Assembly (NCBI GenBank): GCA_004293815.1
Contig: RDZD01000033.1
Location: 1-45,793 of the forward strand
Length of the DNA: 45,793 nucleotides
From: Cytophagales bacterium
Lineage (GTDB): Bacteria > Bacteroidota > Bacteroidia > Cytophagales > Bernardetiaceae
Direction of reading: 5' to 3'
Shown: positions 18,172 to 26,443 of the stretch, piece after piece
Numbering within the stretch: position 1 is the stretch's first letter
How the letters are laid out: every line of letters starts with the position of its first letter
The notes under the pieces: model-generated
Databases searched by the model: none
What the model was told of the DNA's origin: nothing
What the model saw: the letters and a program-made list of their open reading frames with translations, nothing else
Position numbers and translations under genes: made by a program

Positions 18172-19908
18172 ATGAAAATCAAAACTAAATTAACATTAGG
18201 CGTTGGACTGCTGTTCTTTCTTATCATTTTGCTCAGTATAGTTGGAACCGTGTACATCTATAAATCAAAAGACGATACTGAAAACATTTTAGTAGCCAAC
18301 TACAATTCATTAGAGTATTGTCGGAATATGTTAGCAGCCCTTGAAGAAAAAACAGAAAAGGTATTTCAAAAACTTGAAACCAATCTCCAAAAGCAAGAAA
18401 AGAATATTACTGAAATTGGTGAACCTGAAGTAACAGCTAAGATTCGTGACACTTTTGAGTCTTTTAAATTGAATCAGTATGATACCACGCTAGAAAGTGC
18501 CATAAGAAAAGATATTTTTAGATTGATGGATATGAATATGCAGGCCATACAGCGAAAAAGTGAAATAGCCAAAGCTACGGCGGATAAGGCTGTTTTTGTA
18601 ATTGCCTTTACAGGGCTGCTCTGCTTTGCGATTGCGTTTACACTTCTAGTAAACCTTCCTTCCAATATTGCCAACCCAATAAAAGAATTGACCGAAAGCA
18701 TCCAACAAATTGCCGCTAAAAAATATTCTGAAAGAGTGCATTTTGAAGGCTATAGTGAATTTGGACAATTAGCCAAATCATTTAATACAATGGCTGAAAA
18801 ACTGGAAGAGTATAACAATAGCAATACCGCAAAATTGATGATGGAAAAGAAAAGAATTGAAACCCTCATCAACAATATGAAAGACCCTGTCATTGGACTC
18901 GATGAAAACCTTAAAATTATTTTTGCCAACGAAGAAGCAATAAAAATATCAGGTCTGAGTCCAGCCGAATTGCTTAACAAATCCGCTCAAGAAGTCTCTG
19001 CTAGAAATGATTTAATCAGAACTCTTATTCAAGATTTAATAGTAAGAGGACAGACGGTTGTTCAGAAAAAAGAGCCAATCAAAATTTATTCACAAAACAA
19101 AGAAAGTTATTTTGAGAAAGAAACCCTCCATATTTCCATAACACAAACTGGCGAAGAAAAGCCAAAATTGGTAGGACATGTGATATTCTTGCGAAACGTA
19201 ACCAGCTACAAAGAGTTAGATTTTGCAAAAACAAACTTTATTGCAACCGTTTCGCATGAATTCAAAACCCCCATTTCATCTATTAAAATGAGTTTGCAGT
19301 TATTAGAAAACGAGCGAATAGGGAACCTAAATGATGAACAAAAAAATCTTGTTGGCAGTATCAAAGACGATGCTGACAGATTACTCAAAATTACAAGTGA
19401 GCTTTTAAACATGACACAGTTAGAGAGCGGTAACATACAGCTTTCTGTTCTTCCTACCGACCCTAAAGAAATTATATCATACGCAATCAATGCCACCAAA
19501 ACACAGGCAGAACAAAAAAAGATTACTTTTCAAACAGAATACCCCGACTCGCCATACAAAGTGCAAGCAGACAAAGAAAAAACAGCATGGGTATTAACTA
19601 ATCTCATATCCAATGCCATAAGATACTCCTACGACAACTCGACTATCTATCTGTCAGTACAGCAAAGCGTCAATAGGGTCAGAATTTTAGTAAGAGACAC
19701 TGGGCAAGGCATTGAGCCACAATACAAGGAAAAAATATTTGACCGTTATTTTCGGATTCCAGGCACAAAAAAAGAAGGCACAGGATTAGGGTTGTCCATT
19801 AGCAAAGAATTTATAGAAGCACAAGGCGGGCAAATTCTGGTAGAAAGTGAATTTGGTGCTGGAAGTACATTTACTTTAATCTTAAATACTGCCCCTGTGA
19901 CCCTTTAA
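18172..19908 (+). CDS. Membrane HAMP-PAS sensor histidine kinase of the kdp cluster
   Basis: This is a 578-residue inner-membrane kinase. TM1 is at about residues 8-30, a helical periplasmic segment at about 31-138, and TM2 at about 141-163. HAMP follows (about 165-220, NPIKELTESIQQIA), then PAS (about 225-345, with 'LINNMKDPVIGLDENLKIIF'), HisKA with phospho-acceptor His362 (TVSHEFKTP), and HATPase_c with NLISNAIRYS, DTGQGI and GTGLGLSIS. It begins right after the KdpD-module stop codon and ends the cluster. It probably supplies the kinase half of a split KdpD and phosphorylates the sigma-54-type regulator; this pairing is inferred from gene order. The periplasmic part resembles MCP-type four-helix sensors rather than the four-helix membrane domain of E. 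coli KdpD. Confidence 0.9.
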   Translation: MKIKTKLTLGVGLLFFLIILLSIVGTVYIYKSKDDTENILVANYNSLEYCRNMLAALEEKTEKVFQKLETNLQKQEKNITEIGEPEVTAKIRDTFESFKLNQYDTTLESAIRKDIFRLMDMNMQAIQRKSEIAKATADKAVFVIAFTGLLCFAIAFTLLVNLPSNIANPIKELTESIQQIAAKKYSERVHFEGYSEFGQLAKSFNTMAEKLEEYNNSNTAKLMMEKKRIETLINNMKDPVIGLDENLKIIFANEEAIKISGLSPAELLNKSAQEVSARNDLIRTLIQDLIVRGQTVVQKKEPIKIYSQNKESYFEKETLHISITQTGEEKPKLVGHVIFLRNVTSYKELDFAKTNFIATVSHEFKTPISSIKMSLQLLENERIGNLNDEQKNLVGSIKDDADRLLKITSELLNMTQLESGNIQLSVLPTDPKEIISYAINATKTQAEQKKITFQTEYPDSPYKVQADKEKTAWVLTNLISNAIRYSYDNSTIYLSVQQSVNRVRILVRDTGQGIEPQYKEKIFDRYFRIPGTKKEGTGLGLSISKEFIEAQGGQILVESEFGAGSTFTLILNTAPVTL

Positions 19909-20064
19909 GATTTATACTCTCTGAAAGCTCTTTTCAGAATGATTCATAAAGTGCTACAAGCCCGTTTTTGATTTTTTTCTCATCCTAAAAGCCGGAATCA
20001 AATACCAGATTTAGATTCTAGCGAGTTATTGAGAGGCTCAAAGCTCTAAATTTTGAGCAAATTC

Positions 20065-20096
20065 TTTGGTTATTTGCTTTTAATGATTTACATTTG
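20065..20096 (+). promoter_or_regulatory. Bacteroidota promoter of the first TPR-SpoIIE gene
   Basis: TTTG at 20065-20068 and TACATTTG at 20089-20096 are separated by 20 bp, a near-ideal match to the -33/-7 consensus (TTTG, TAnnTTTG). The predicted transcription start is about 20101-20104. This rules out the possible TTG start at 20094 and supports the ATG at 20139 just ahead of the signal peptide. Confidence 0.75.
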
Positions 20097-20138
20097 AAAA
20101 GATGTACTTTTAAACACTTAACTGAAGAGTTTTTTCAA

Positions 20139-22478
20139 ATGCTCCTGCGCACTTTTTTTATCTGCTTTTGTTTGTCTGCTGCGTTGAGCTTGCCTTTGCA
20201 AGCGCAATCAACCGCCGCGCTTGACAGCATGAGAAAGATATGCCAAACCTCCAAAAACGACTCAGTGAAGGCTCTGACTCTGGGACGTATGGCCTTTGCG
20301 TGGCGCAACTCGAACCCTGACAGCGCATTACTAACAGCACAAAAAGCCCTAGAGTTAGCGGGGCGCATCAAACACCAACAGAGCCTGGCCCTCGCTTATT
20401 TGGCTATGGGAGCCTCACAGTTCGTTCATGCCCAGTTTGAAGAATCAAGAGAAAGTTACCTGACGGCTCTCAGACTTTTTAGAGTGCTTTCTGACACCGT
20501 CTCTCAAGTGGTGGTTTACAATAACTTGGCGGGTTCTTACAACATGACAGGCAAGTACGTAGATGCTTTAGATTGCTATCAAACATCTTATAAGCTGAGC
20601 GAAGCAACCCAAAATAGAGATGGTATGGGCACTGCTATGGTAAACATAGGCGGGCTTTACCGAATTCTCGGTAAAATGGATTTGGCCGAAGAATATCTTC
20701 AAAAAGCCATTAAGCTATCGCGAGAAGACAATAAACCCATGACTTTGGCCAATGCCTATAACACCTTAGGTATCATAGAATCAGAACGTAAAAACTTAGA
20801 CAAAGCCCTCGAATACTATAAAGAGGCACTCGCAATTGCTGAGAAAACAAACTACAAGCGGGCTTTAGCTCTCTTTAATACTAACTTGGCTAAGATATAC
20901 CACCTAAAAAACGATACTCTGGCTTTTTTTTATTATGAGCGTGCACTCAGGCTCAGCGAACAAAGTAAAGATTTACGTTCTAAACTTTACACGCTGAGCG
21001 GTTTAGCAAGGTTATCTAACGATCAGAAAAACCACGATAAGGCAGAAGTTTATGCTCAACAAGTGCTGACTCTGGCGCAAAATATGAAAAGCCCTGACGA
21101 AGAAAAACTAGGCTACGAGCTGCTTTATGAATGTTATAAAGCCAAGGGAGATTGGAATAAAGCACTTTTTTTCCATGAAAGATACACTTCACTCAAAGAC
21201 AGCCTCTTTAACACTGAAAATTCTAAGTCTATAGCAAACTTAGAGGCAACACTCGCGCTAGAAAAAAAACAAAAAGAGTTAGATCTTATGGCTAAAGATA
21301 AAACTTTGAATGAGATACAGCTCGAGATTCAAGCCAAACAACTGGCCATTACCCAAAAGCAAGCAGAAGCGGATAAGCTTTTTGCCTTAGCTCAGCACGA
21401 ATCAGACAAACGCAAATCCGATAGTTTATTAAACTTGGCACAGAAAAAACAGCTTGAGGCAGATTTTTTGCGTAGCGAGGAAGCCAAGCTCAAAGCTATC
21501 AATTTGGCAAAAACTATTGAAAATCAGCAACATAAAGAGGAGCAACAACTGCAACGAATTATCATGTATTTGGGGCTTTTTGGGCTGCTTTCTATAGCCT
21601 TGTTTGCATTCTATGCCTACCGCAACAACCTCACACAAAAAAGCCTTAATAAAGCTCTTGTTACACAACAAGCCTTTATTACCGAACAAAACAAGAACTT
21701 AGAACATCAAAATTTTGAAATAAAGCAGGGTATAAAAGCAGCCACAATCATTCAAAATGCGCTTTTGCCCTTTGAGAGTCGCTTACAAAAGATATTAAAA
21801 GATCATTTTGTGCTTTTCTTACCGCATAGTATAGTTTCGGGAGATTTTTACTGGATAGAAAAAGTTGAAAACACCACTTTTGTGGTAGTGGCAGACTGCA
21901 CTGGGCATGGTGTTCAGGGTGCTTTTATGAGCTTGATTGGAATCAATATCCTTGAACGCATCGTTTTACAACAAAGCACCCACGAGCCTGATGTCATTCT
22001 AGAAAAAATGAACAGCATTCTCCAGCAGGTCTTACACAGCGATGAAGCTTTCCGCAACAACGGCATGGATGTGGCAGTGGCCGTTCTCTCTGAGTTAAAT
22101 GAAAATACCGTAAGCCTGAGTTATTCGGGTGCACATCGCCCGATTTATCTCACAGACTCCAGTCAGACCACTGCGATACAAAAAATTTCAGGCACAAGAC
22201 GGGCTATTGGCGGAAAGCAAAACATAGAAAAGAAATTTGAAAAACATTTCATACAACTATCCACAAATAGCCTCATTTATATGGCCTCTGACGGTTTGGC
22301 AGACCAAAATAACCATGAAGGCAAAAAGCTCGGAGAGCAGGCTATTCTTAAAACTTTAGAAAAGTGTCAAGAAAAGCCCCTTGCGGCACAGCACGAAGCC
22401 CTCAAGGGGCTTCTGGCCAGACACCAAGGCAATATGCCACAAAGAGATGATATTCTGTTTTTAGGCATCAAAATTTGA
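20139..22478 (+). CDS. Exported TPR protein with transmembrane helix and SpoIIE/PP2C phosphatase domain
   Basis: The 779-residue product starts with a signal peptide (MLLRTFFICFCLSAALSLPL, cleavage after QAQ). TPR units fill about residues 30-360, followed by a charged coiled coil (about 370-470), one transmembrane helix (about 475-497) and a cytoplasmic SpoIIE-type phosphatase domain (about 555-779). Metal-binding and catalytic acidic residues are visible in VSGDFYW, VADCTGHGVQGAFMS, NGMDVAV, ASDGLADQ and RDDI. The architecture suggests an envelope sensor whose periplasmic TPRs control dephosphorylation of a Ser/Thr-phosphorylated protein, for instance an anti-sigma-factor antagonist; no such partner lies nearby. 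The start is set by the promoter at 20065-20096. It faces a paralogue at 22560-25406. Confidence 0.88.
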   Translation: MLLRTFFICFCLSAALSLPLQAQSTAALDSMRKICQTSKNDSVKALTLGRMAFAWRNSNPDSALLTAQKALELAGRIKHQQSLALAYLAMGASQFVHAQFEESRESYLTALRLFRVLSDTVSQVVVYNNLAGSYNMTGKYVDALDCYQTSYKLSEATQNRDGMGTAMVNIGGLYRILGKMDLAEEYLQKAIKLSREDNKPMTLANAYNTLGIIESERKNLDKALEYYKEALAIAEKTNYKRALALFNTNLAKIYHLKNDTLAFFYYERALRLSEQSKDLRSKLYTLSGLARLSNDQKNHDKAEVYAQQVLTLAQNMKSPDEEKLGYELLYECYKAKGDWNKALFFHERYTSLKDSLFNTENSKSIANLEATLALEKKQKELDLMAKDKTLNEIQLEIQAKQLAITQKQAEADKLFALAQHESDKRKSDSLLNLAQKKQLEADFLRSEEAKLKAINLAKTIENQQHKEEQQLQRIIMYLGLFGLLSIALFAFYAYRNNLTQKSLNKALVTQQAFITEQNKNLEHQNFEIKQGIKAATIIQNALLPFESRLQKILKDHFVLFLPHSIVSGDFYWIEKVENTTFVVVADCTGHGVQGAFMSLIGINILERIVLQQSTHEPDVILEKMNSILQQVLHSDEAFRNNGMDVAVAVLSELNENTVSLSYSGAHRPIYLTDSSQTTAIQKISGTRRAIGGKQNIEKKFEKHFIQLSTNSLIYMASDGLADQNNHEGKKLGEQAILKTLEKCQEKPLAAQHEALKGLLARHQGNMPQRDDILFLGIKI

Positions 22479-22484
22479 TCAATG

Positions 22485-22504
22485 CTCGTGTCTAAGAACA
22501 CGAG
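22485..22504. terminator. Hairpin between convergent phosphatase genes
   Basis: CTCGTGT (22485-22491) pairs with ACACGAG (22498-22504) across a 6-nt loop. It lies 6 nt after the first gene's stop codon and 55 nt from the stop codon of the convergent gene. There is no U tract on either strand, so its strength as a terminator is uncertain. Confidence 0.45.
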
Positions 22505-22559
22505 TCGGTTAATGCCTTTAAAACTCGTAATAGATTGAGTTTAACTGATAAATTTTGCT

Positions 22560-25406
22560 CTAGAAAGCTTGCCTTGATGATTCTTTTGAGCTTTCGCCTT
22601 CGCGTACAGGCGTAAGCCCCAGACCAATAACTAGAATGTCGTCTATTTGATTGCGATCCCCTTGCCAAGCCAATAGCTTATCACCTAGCCTTTGCGCTTG
22701 TATATTTTCTGGTTGCTGGTATATTTCCAACAAGACCTCTTTGAATGCTTTGGTAGAAAAACGCTTGTTGTTTGGCCCGCCAAATTGGTCTTTATAACCA
22801 TCAGAAAATATATAGGCCGAAGAAGGGCTTGAGATAGGGATTAAGTGCTCTACAAAATGCGTTTCGTTTGCAATCATACGTCCCCCAATAGAGCTTTTGT
22901 TAGCCTTAAACTCAATCAGTTCATGATTACTAATCAAAAACAAAGGGTTTTTTGCGCCTGCATAGCGAAGTGTTTGTTGCGTGCCGTCCAGTGCGAGTAT
23001 GGCTATATCCATACCATCGCGTACACTGGTTCCGTTCTCTTCGTTTTGGTGTAAAGCCTTATAAATGCCTTGTGTGAGTCTGTCTAATATCAAGCCTGGG
23101 GAATGAATGCCTTTTGTATAAATCTCGGTGAGCATTTCGTGCCCAATCATACTCATAAATGCACCTGGTACGCCATGCCCTGTACAATCCACTGCTGCTA
23201 CGATTAGCCCACCTTGGGGCAGTGGTGCAAACCAATAAAAGTCGCCACTTACAATATCGCGTGGCTTAAATAGCATAAAGGCTTTAGTATGAAGCTTGTT
23301 AAGATTAGTAGGCGCAGTCAGCACTGCGTTTTGAATGCGTTTGGCATAATTGATAGAAGCTGTAACTTCTGAATTTTTTTCTTGGATATTCTGATAAGCC
23401 ACTTGTAAAGCGTTTTTGGTGAGTAGCAGCTCCTCAGCTTGTACCTCTGTTTCGTCTTTTTTCTGACTTATAACTTGATTTAATGCCAATACTTCTTCTT
23501 TGATTTTCTTTTCTTGTTGCCGTGAGCGATAAATAAAGTAAGCCAGTACGGTCATAACCAAAAAGCCAAACAAAACCAGATAGGTGATGAGCTGCTGGGT
23601 TTTGTTTGCTTCCGTTTCTTGAGCTAAGGCTAGGCGGCGCGCCTCGCTTTCGGCTCTCAACTGTTGCTCTCTGGCTTTTAAATTATCAGCTTCTAGTTGT
23701 TTTTTTTGCGCCAAGTTCGTCAAACTATCTTGCTTTCGTTTGTCTTTTTCTTGTCTTGCTAGCGCAAAGAGCCTATCTGCTTCGGCTTGTTTTTCTAGGG
23801 CTAGTTTGGCATTTTGCTGCCTTTCTAGTTCTATTCGCTGAATTTCAAGGTCTTTTGCAAGAGCCTCTTTGGCTTTTTGGTCTAGCTCTTTATCTTTGTT
23901 GAGGAGTGCGATTTCTTTTTCTTGTTTTTCTAGTTCGGCTTTGGCTTCTAAGTTGCCAATAGCCTTTGCTTTTTCTAGCGTTAGAAGACTGTCAGCCACT
24001 GTTTTATATAGCTCATGGTATTCCAAGGCTTTGACATAATCGCCTTTGGATTTATAGACTTCAAACAGCGCTTGGCTAACATCGCGAATGACACTAGGTA
24101 GTCTTACTTCTGTGGCTATTTGCAGGCTTTTCTGACCATATTCTATACTTTTATCATAGTTTTTCTGCATGCTCATTAAGCTAGCTAAACCGTAAAGTGC
24201 CTGAGCTTGCTTATCCTTAAGACCTAGTTCTTGAGCTATTTTTAAGCCTTTTTCATAATTTACCTCTGACAACGAATAGTTATTCAGGCGGCGGTGGGCA
24301 TCACCTATGCTAATCAAGGCTGCATTAATACCGCGCTTATTATTGATTTCCTCACTTATTTTCAAGCCTTTTTCCAGATATTCCAAGGCTTTAGCAAAGT
24401 CGCCTTGGGCGTGGTGAGTGTTTCCAAGTCCATTGAAAGCTATTGCCAAGCTCTCTTTATTGCCAATCTCCTCACTCATTGCCCTGCTTTTTTGATAGTA
24501 CTCCAAAGCCAAAGCGTGTTCTGACTGGTGGTTATAAATCACAGCGATGTTAGTCAGGCAGGCAGCCATCAGACGTTTATCACCAATACTTTCTTGAACC
24601 TTGAGCCCCTTTCTAAGATACTCCAAAGCTGAAGCATAATTACCTTGCGCAGACAAAACAGTACTTATATTATTAAGAGCAATGGCAATACTACTTTTGT
24701 CGCCCATCTCCTCCTGTATTTTAAGAGCTTTCTGAAAATATTCTAACGCCAAAGAATAATTGTTTTGATAGCTGTATACCCGTCCTATGTTGCCCAAAGT
24801 GATACTTATGGCTCGTAGGCTATTGCCACTCTCTTTAAAAATTTTTAAGCTCTGCTCTAGTGTCTCCAATGCTCTGGGATAGTCACCCTGTGTGATATAG
24901 ATATTGCTGATGTTGCCCAAAAGCGCACCAATGCTTGCTTTATCACCGAGTCTTTCTCTAATTTTGAGGCCATTTTTAAAATACTCCAGAGCCAACGAAT
25001 GCTGCCCTTGCATGGCCTGAATAATGCCAAGATTTTGCAAGCTTTGCGCCATACCTGCATTGTCTGCAATCTGTTCTCTTATCTGGTAGCTTTTTTGATG
25101 AAACTCGGATGCCAATGAAAGCTTGCTCTTTGCTTGGTAGGCCGCGCCTAATGAGTTGTAACTTGTAGCCGTACCCCATTGGCTGTTTATCTTTTCGCTT
25201 ATTGCCAAAGCACGTTCCGCTAAGCTAATGGAGGTATCTGGATTGCTTAGATTATACATTTGGGCTATTCTGCATAGAGTTACAACCCGCAACGTGTCGT
25301 ATGGCGCGTTTTGGTAGGCAAGATTTAAGCTATCCAATAGCCGTCTGTTCTGAGCCTGACCCAAAAGAGAAAGAAAGCATAACAAACAAACAGCAATAAA
25401 CCGCAT
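22560..25406 (-). CDS. Exported multi-TPR protein with transmembrane helix and SpoIIE/PP2C phosphatase domain
   Basis: The 948-residue product has a signal peptide (MRFIAVCLLCFLSLLGQAQ). About ten TPR units of 40 residues follow (about 30-460), many sharing the pattern ALEYxxKGLKIxExIGDK. Then come a long charged coiled coil (about 470-600), one transmembrane helix (about 604-626), a second coiled coil and a SpoIIE phosphatase domain (about 700-940) with VSGDFYW, VDCTGHGVPGAFMS, DGMDIAI, FSDGYKDQFGG and IDDI. It is a paralogue of the convergent gene at 20139-22478: same order and a shared linker sequence, but more TPRs. The product probably converts periplasmic TPR interactions into dephosphorylation of a cytoplasmic partner; the substrate is unknown. 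Confidence 0.9.
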   Translation of the reverse strand: MRFIAVCLLCFLSLLGQAQNRRLLDSLNLAYQNAPYDTLRVVTLCRIAQMYNLSNPDTSISLAERALAISEKINSQWGTATSYNSLGAAYQAKSKLSLASEFHQKSYQIREQIADNAGMAQSLQNLGIIQAMQGQHSLALEYFKNGLKIRERLGDKASIGALLGNISNIYITQGDYPRALETLEQSLKIFKESGNSLRAISITLGNIGRVYSYQNNYSLALEYFQKALKIQEEMGDKSSIAIALNNISTVLSAQGNYASALEYLRKGLKVQESIGDKRLMAACLTNIAVIYNHQSEHALALEYYQKSRAMSEEIGNKESLAIAFNGLGNTHHAQGDFAKALEYLEKGLKISEEINNKRGINAALISIGDAHRRLNNYSLSEVNYEKGLKIAQELGLKDKQAQALYGLASLMSMQKNYDKSIEYGQKSLQIATEVRLPSVIRDVSQALFEVYKSKGDYVKALEYHELYKTVADSLLTLEKAKAIGNLEAKAELEKQEKEIALLNKDKELDQKAKEALAKDLEIQRIELERQQNAKLALEKQAEADRLFALARQEKDKRKQDSLTNLAQKKQLEADNLKAREQQLRAESEARRLALAQETEANKTQQLITYLVLFGFLVMTVLAYFIYRSRQQEKKIKEEVLALNQVISQKKDETEVQAEELLLTKNALQVAYQNIQEKNSEVTASINYAKRIQNAVLTAPTNLNKLHTKAFMLFKPRDIVSGDFYWFAPLPQGGLIVAAVDCTGHGVPGAFMSMIGHEMLTEIYTKGIHSPGLILDRLTQGIYKALHQNEENGTSVRDGMDIAILALDGTQQTLRYAGAKNPLFLISNHELIEFKANKSSIGGRMIANETHFVEHLIPISSPSSAYIFSDGYKDQFGGPNNKRFSTKAFKEVLLEIYQQPENIQAQRLGDKLLAWQGDRNQIDDILVIGLGLTPVREGESSKESSRQAF
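24240..25300 (-). repeat. ~120-bp periodic TPR-coding repeats
   Basis: Within the phosphatase gene the phrase for 'LEYxxKGLKI' recurs roughly every 120 bp (for example near 24381, 24498, 24617 and 24738), one per 40-residue TPR. Units are similar enough at DNA level that slippage or unequal recombination could change repeat number, though none is identical. Confidence 0.7.
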
Positions 25407-25453
25407 TATCTTTTTGCAAAAACAGACTTAAGTGATAAGTTTAATCTTGAAAT

Positions 25454-25484
25454 TTTGTAAAGTTGTCACCACGAACTATTTTTG
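25454..25484 (+). promoter_or_regulatory. Bacteroidota promoter of the SpoU methyltransferase gene
   Basis: TTTG at 25454-25457 and TATTTTTG at 25477-25484 are separated by 19 bp and match both halves of the -33/-7 consensus. The start of transcription would be near 25490, leaving a leader of about 180 nt. A second -7-like element, TACATTTG on the minus strand (25520-25527), might serve the divergent phosphatase gene but lacks a clear -33 partner. Confidence 0.7.
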
Positions 25485-25670
25485 TATCGTTTTCAAGTTG
25501 GCTCGCGAACTATAAAATGCAAATGTAATACAAAAAGTAGTTCTGTATGAACCTACGGGCTTAAACTTTATAGTATGTTCATAAAACTTCTGTTGGTAAA
25601 TAAAGTTTTTGCACACTAATGTCAACCATTTTTTCTTGAAGCCTTTTCTCTTGCCTCATGTTTAACGATT

Positions 25671-26222
25671 ATGGAGCAACTCAAACTAGACCAATTACAG
25701 CGCGAAAGTGCCGAGGTTGTTAAAAATAAACCCAAAATTCCTCTCATACTTGTTCTAGAGAATGTTAGAAGTTTGCTGAATGTGGGGTCTATCTTTAGGA
25801 CGGCTGATGCTTTCCAAATACAAAAAATTTATCTCTGTGGCATTACTGGTACGCCTCCACATCGCGATATTCAAAAAACGGCCCTGGGTGCAACCGAAAC
25901 CGTAAGCTGGGAATATAGCCCCAACCTCAGTACTTTGTTGCAAGATCTCCGTTCCCAAGGTGTAGAGCTTGTGGCCGTAGAGCAGACCAATGAAAGTGTT
26001 CTTCTTCAAGACTTTGTACCCAACCTTGCTCATACTTACGCGCTCATTTTAGGCAATGAAGCAGAAGGTATTAGCCCAGAAGTTTTAAACTATTGTCATT
26101 CAGCTATAGAGGTTCCCCAGTTTGGCAGCAAGCATTCGCTCAATGTGGCGGTTTGCGCAGGGGTGGTAAGCTGGCACTTTTTATCGTATTATTTGGCACA
26201 TGGCAAACTAGCAACAAGATAA
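25671..26222 (+). CDS. SpoU/TrmH-family RNA 2'-O-methyltransferase
   Basis: This 183-residue SPOUT enzyme uses S-adenosylmethionine to methylate a ribose 2'-OH in tRNA or rRNA. The three family motifs are present: motif 1 'NVGSIFRTADAF' with the catalytic Arg, motif 2 'ALILGNEAEGIS', and motif 3 'IEVPQFGSKHSLNVAVCAGV', which forms the knotted cofactor site. It lacks the N-terminal substrate-binding domain of RlmB, so it resembles the minimal TrmH/TrmL class. The exact RNA target cannot be told from sequence. It is monocistronic, with its own promoter upstream and a long hairpin downstream. Confidence 0.9.
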   Translation: MEQLKLDQLQRESAEVVKNKPKIPLILVLENVRSLLNVGSIFRTADAFQIQKIYLCGITGTPPHRDIQKTALGATETVSWEYSPNLSTLLQDLRSQGVELVAVEQTNESVLLQDFVPNLAHTYALILGNEAEGISPEVLNYCHSAIEVPQFGSKHSLNVAVCAGVVSWHFLSYYLAHGKLATR

Positions 26223-26311
26223 GCTTGCACTATTCCAAGAATCATTGGCATTAATGTTTTTTTAGAGGCTAACTGGCCAAAAATTTGATGCTTTCATGCT
26301 GCATTGAAAAG

Positions 26312-26349
26312 CATAAACAAAAAATATTTTCACATATTTTTTGTTTATG
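26312..26349. terminator. Perfect 16-bp AT-rich hairpin
   Basis: Arms 26312-26327 (CATAAACAAAAAATAT) and 26334-26349 are perfect reverse complements around a 6-nt loop TTTCAC. The element lies about 90 nt after the methyltransferase stop codon and about 95 nt before the next start codon. It could terminate the upstream transcript or act in the leader of the downstream gene; no discrete U tract follows the stem. Confidence 0.55.
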
Positions 26350-26443
26350 GATATAATTTTTAGCAAATTGCGCTGTTATTTCAGAGAGTAACTATTCCTA
26401 AACTGATAAAACTACCCAACGGACAATTTATCAAACGATAATC

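Noticed and set aside
24240..25300. Possible CRISPR-like regular repeats
   Set aside because: The ~120-bp period lies in frame within a TPR-coding region, repeats are imperfect, and no cas genes are present.
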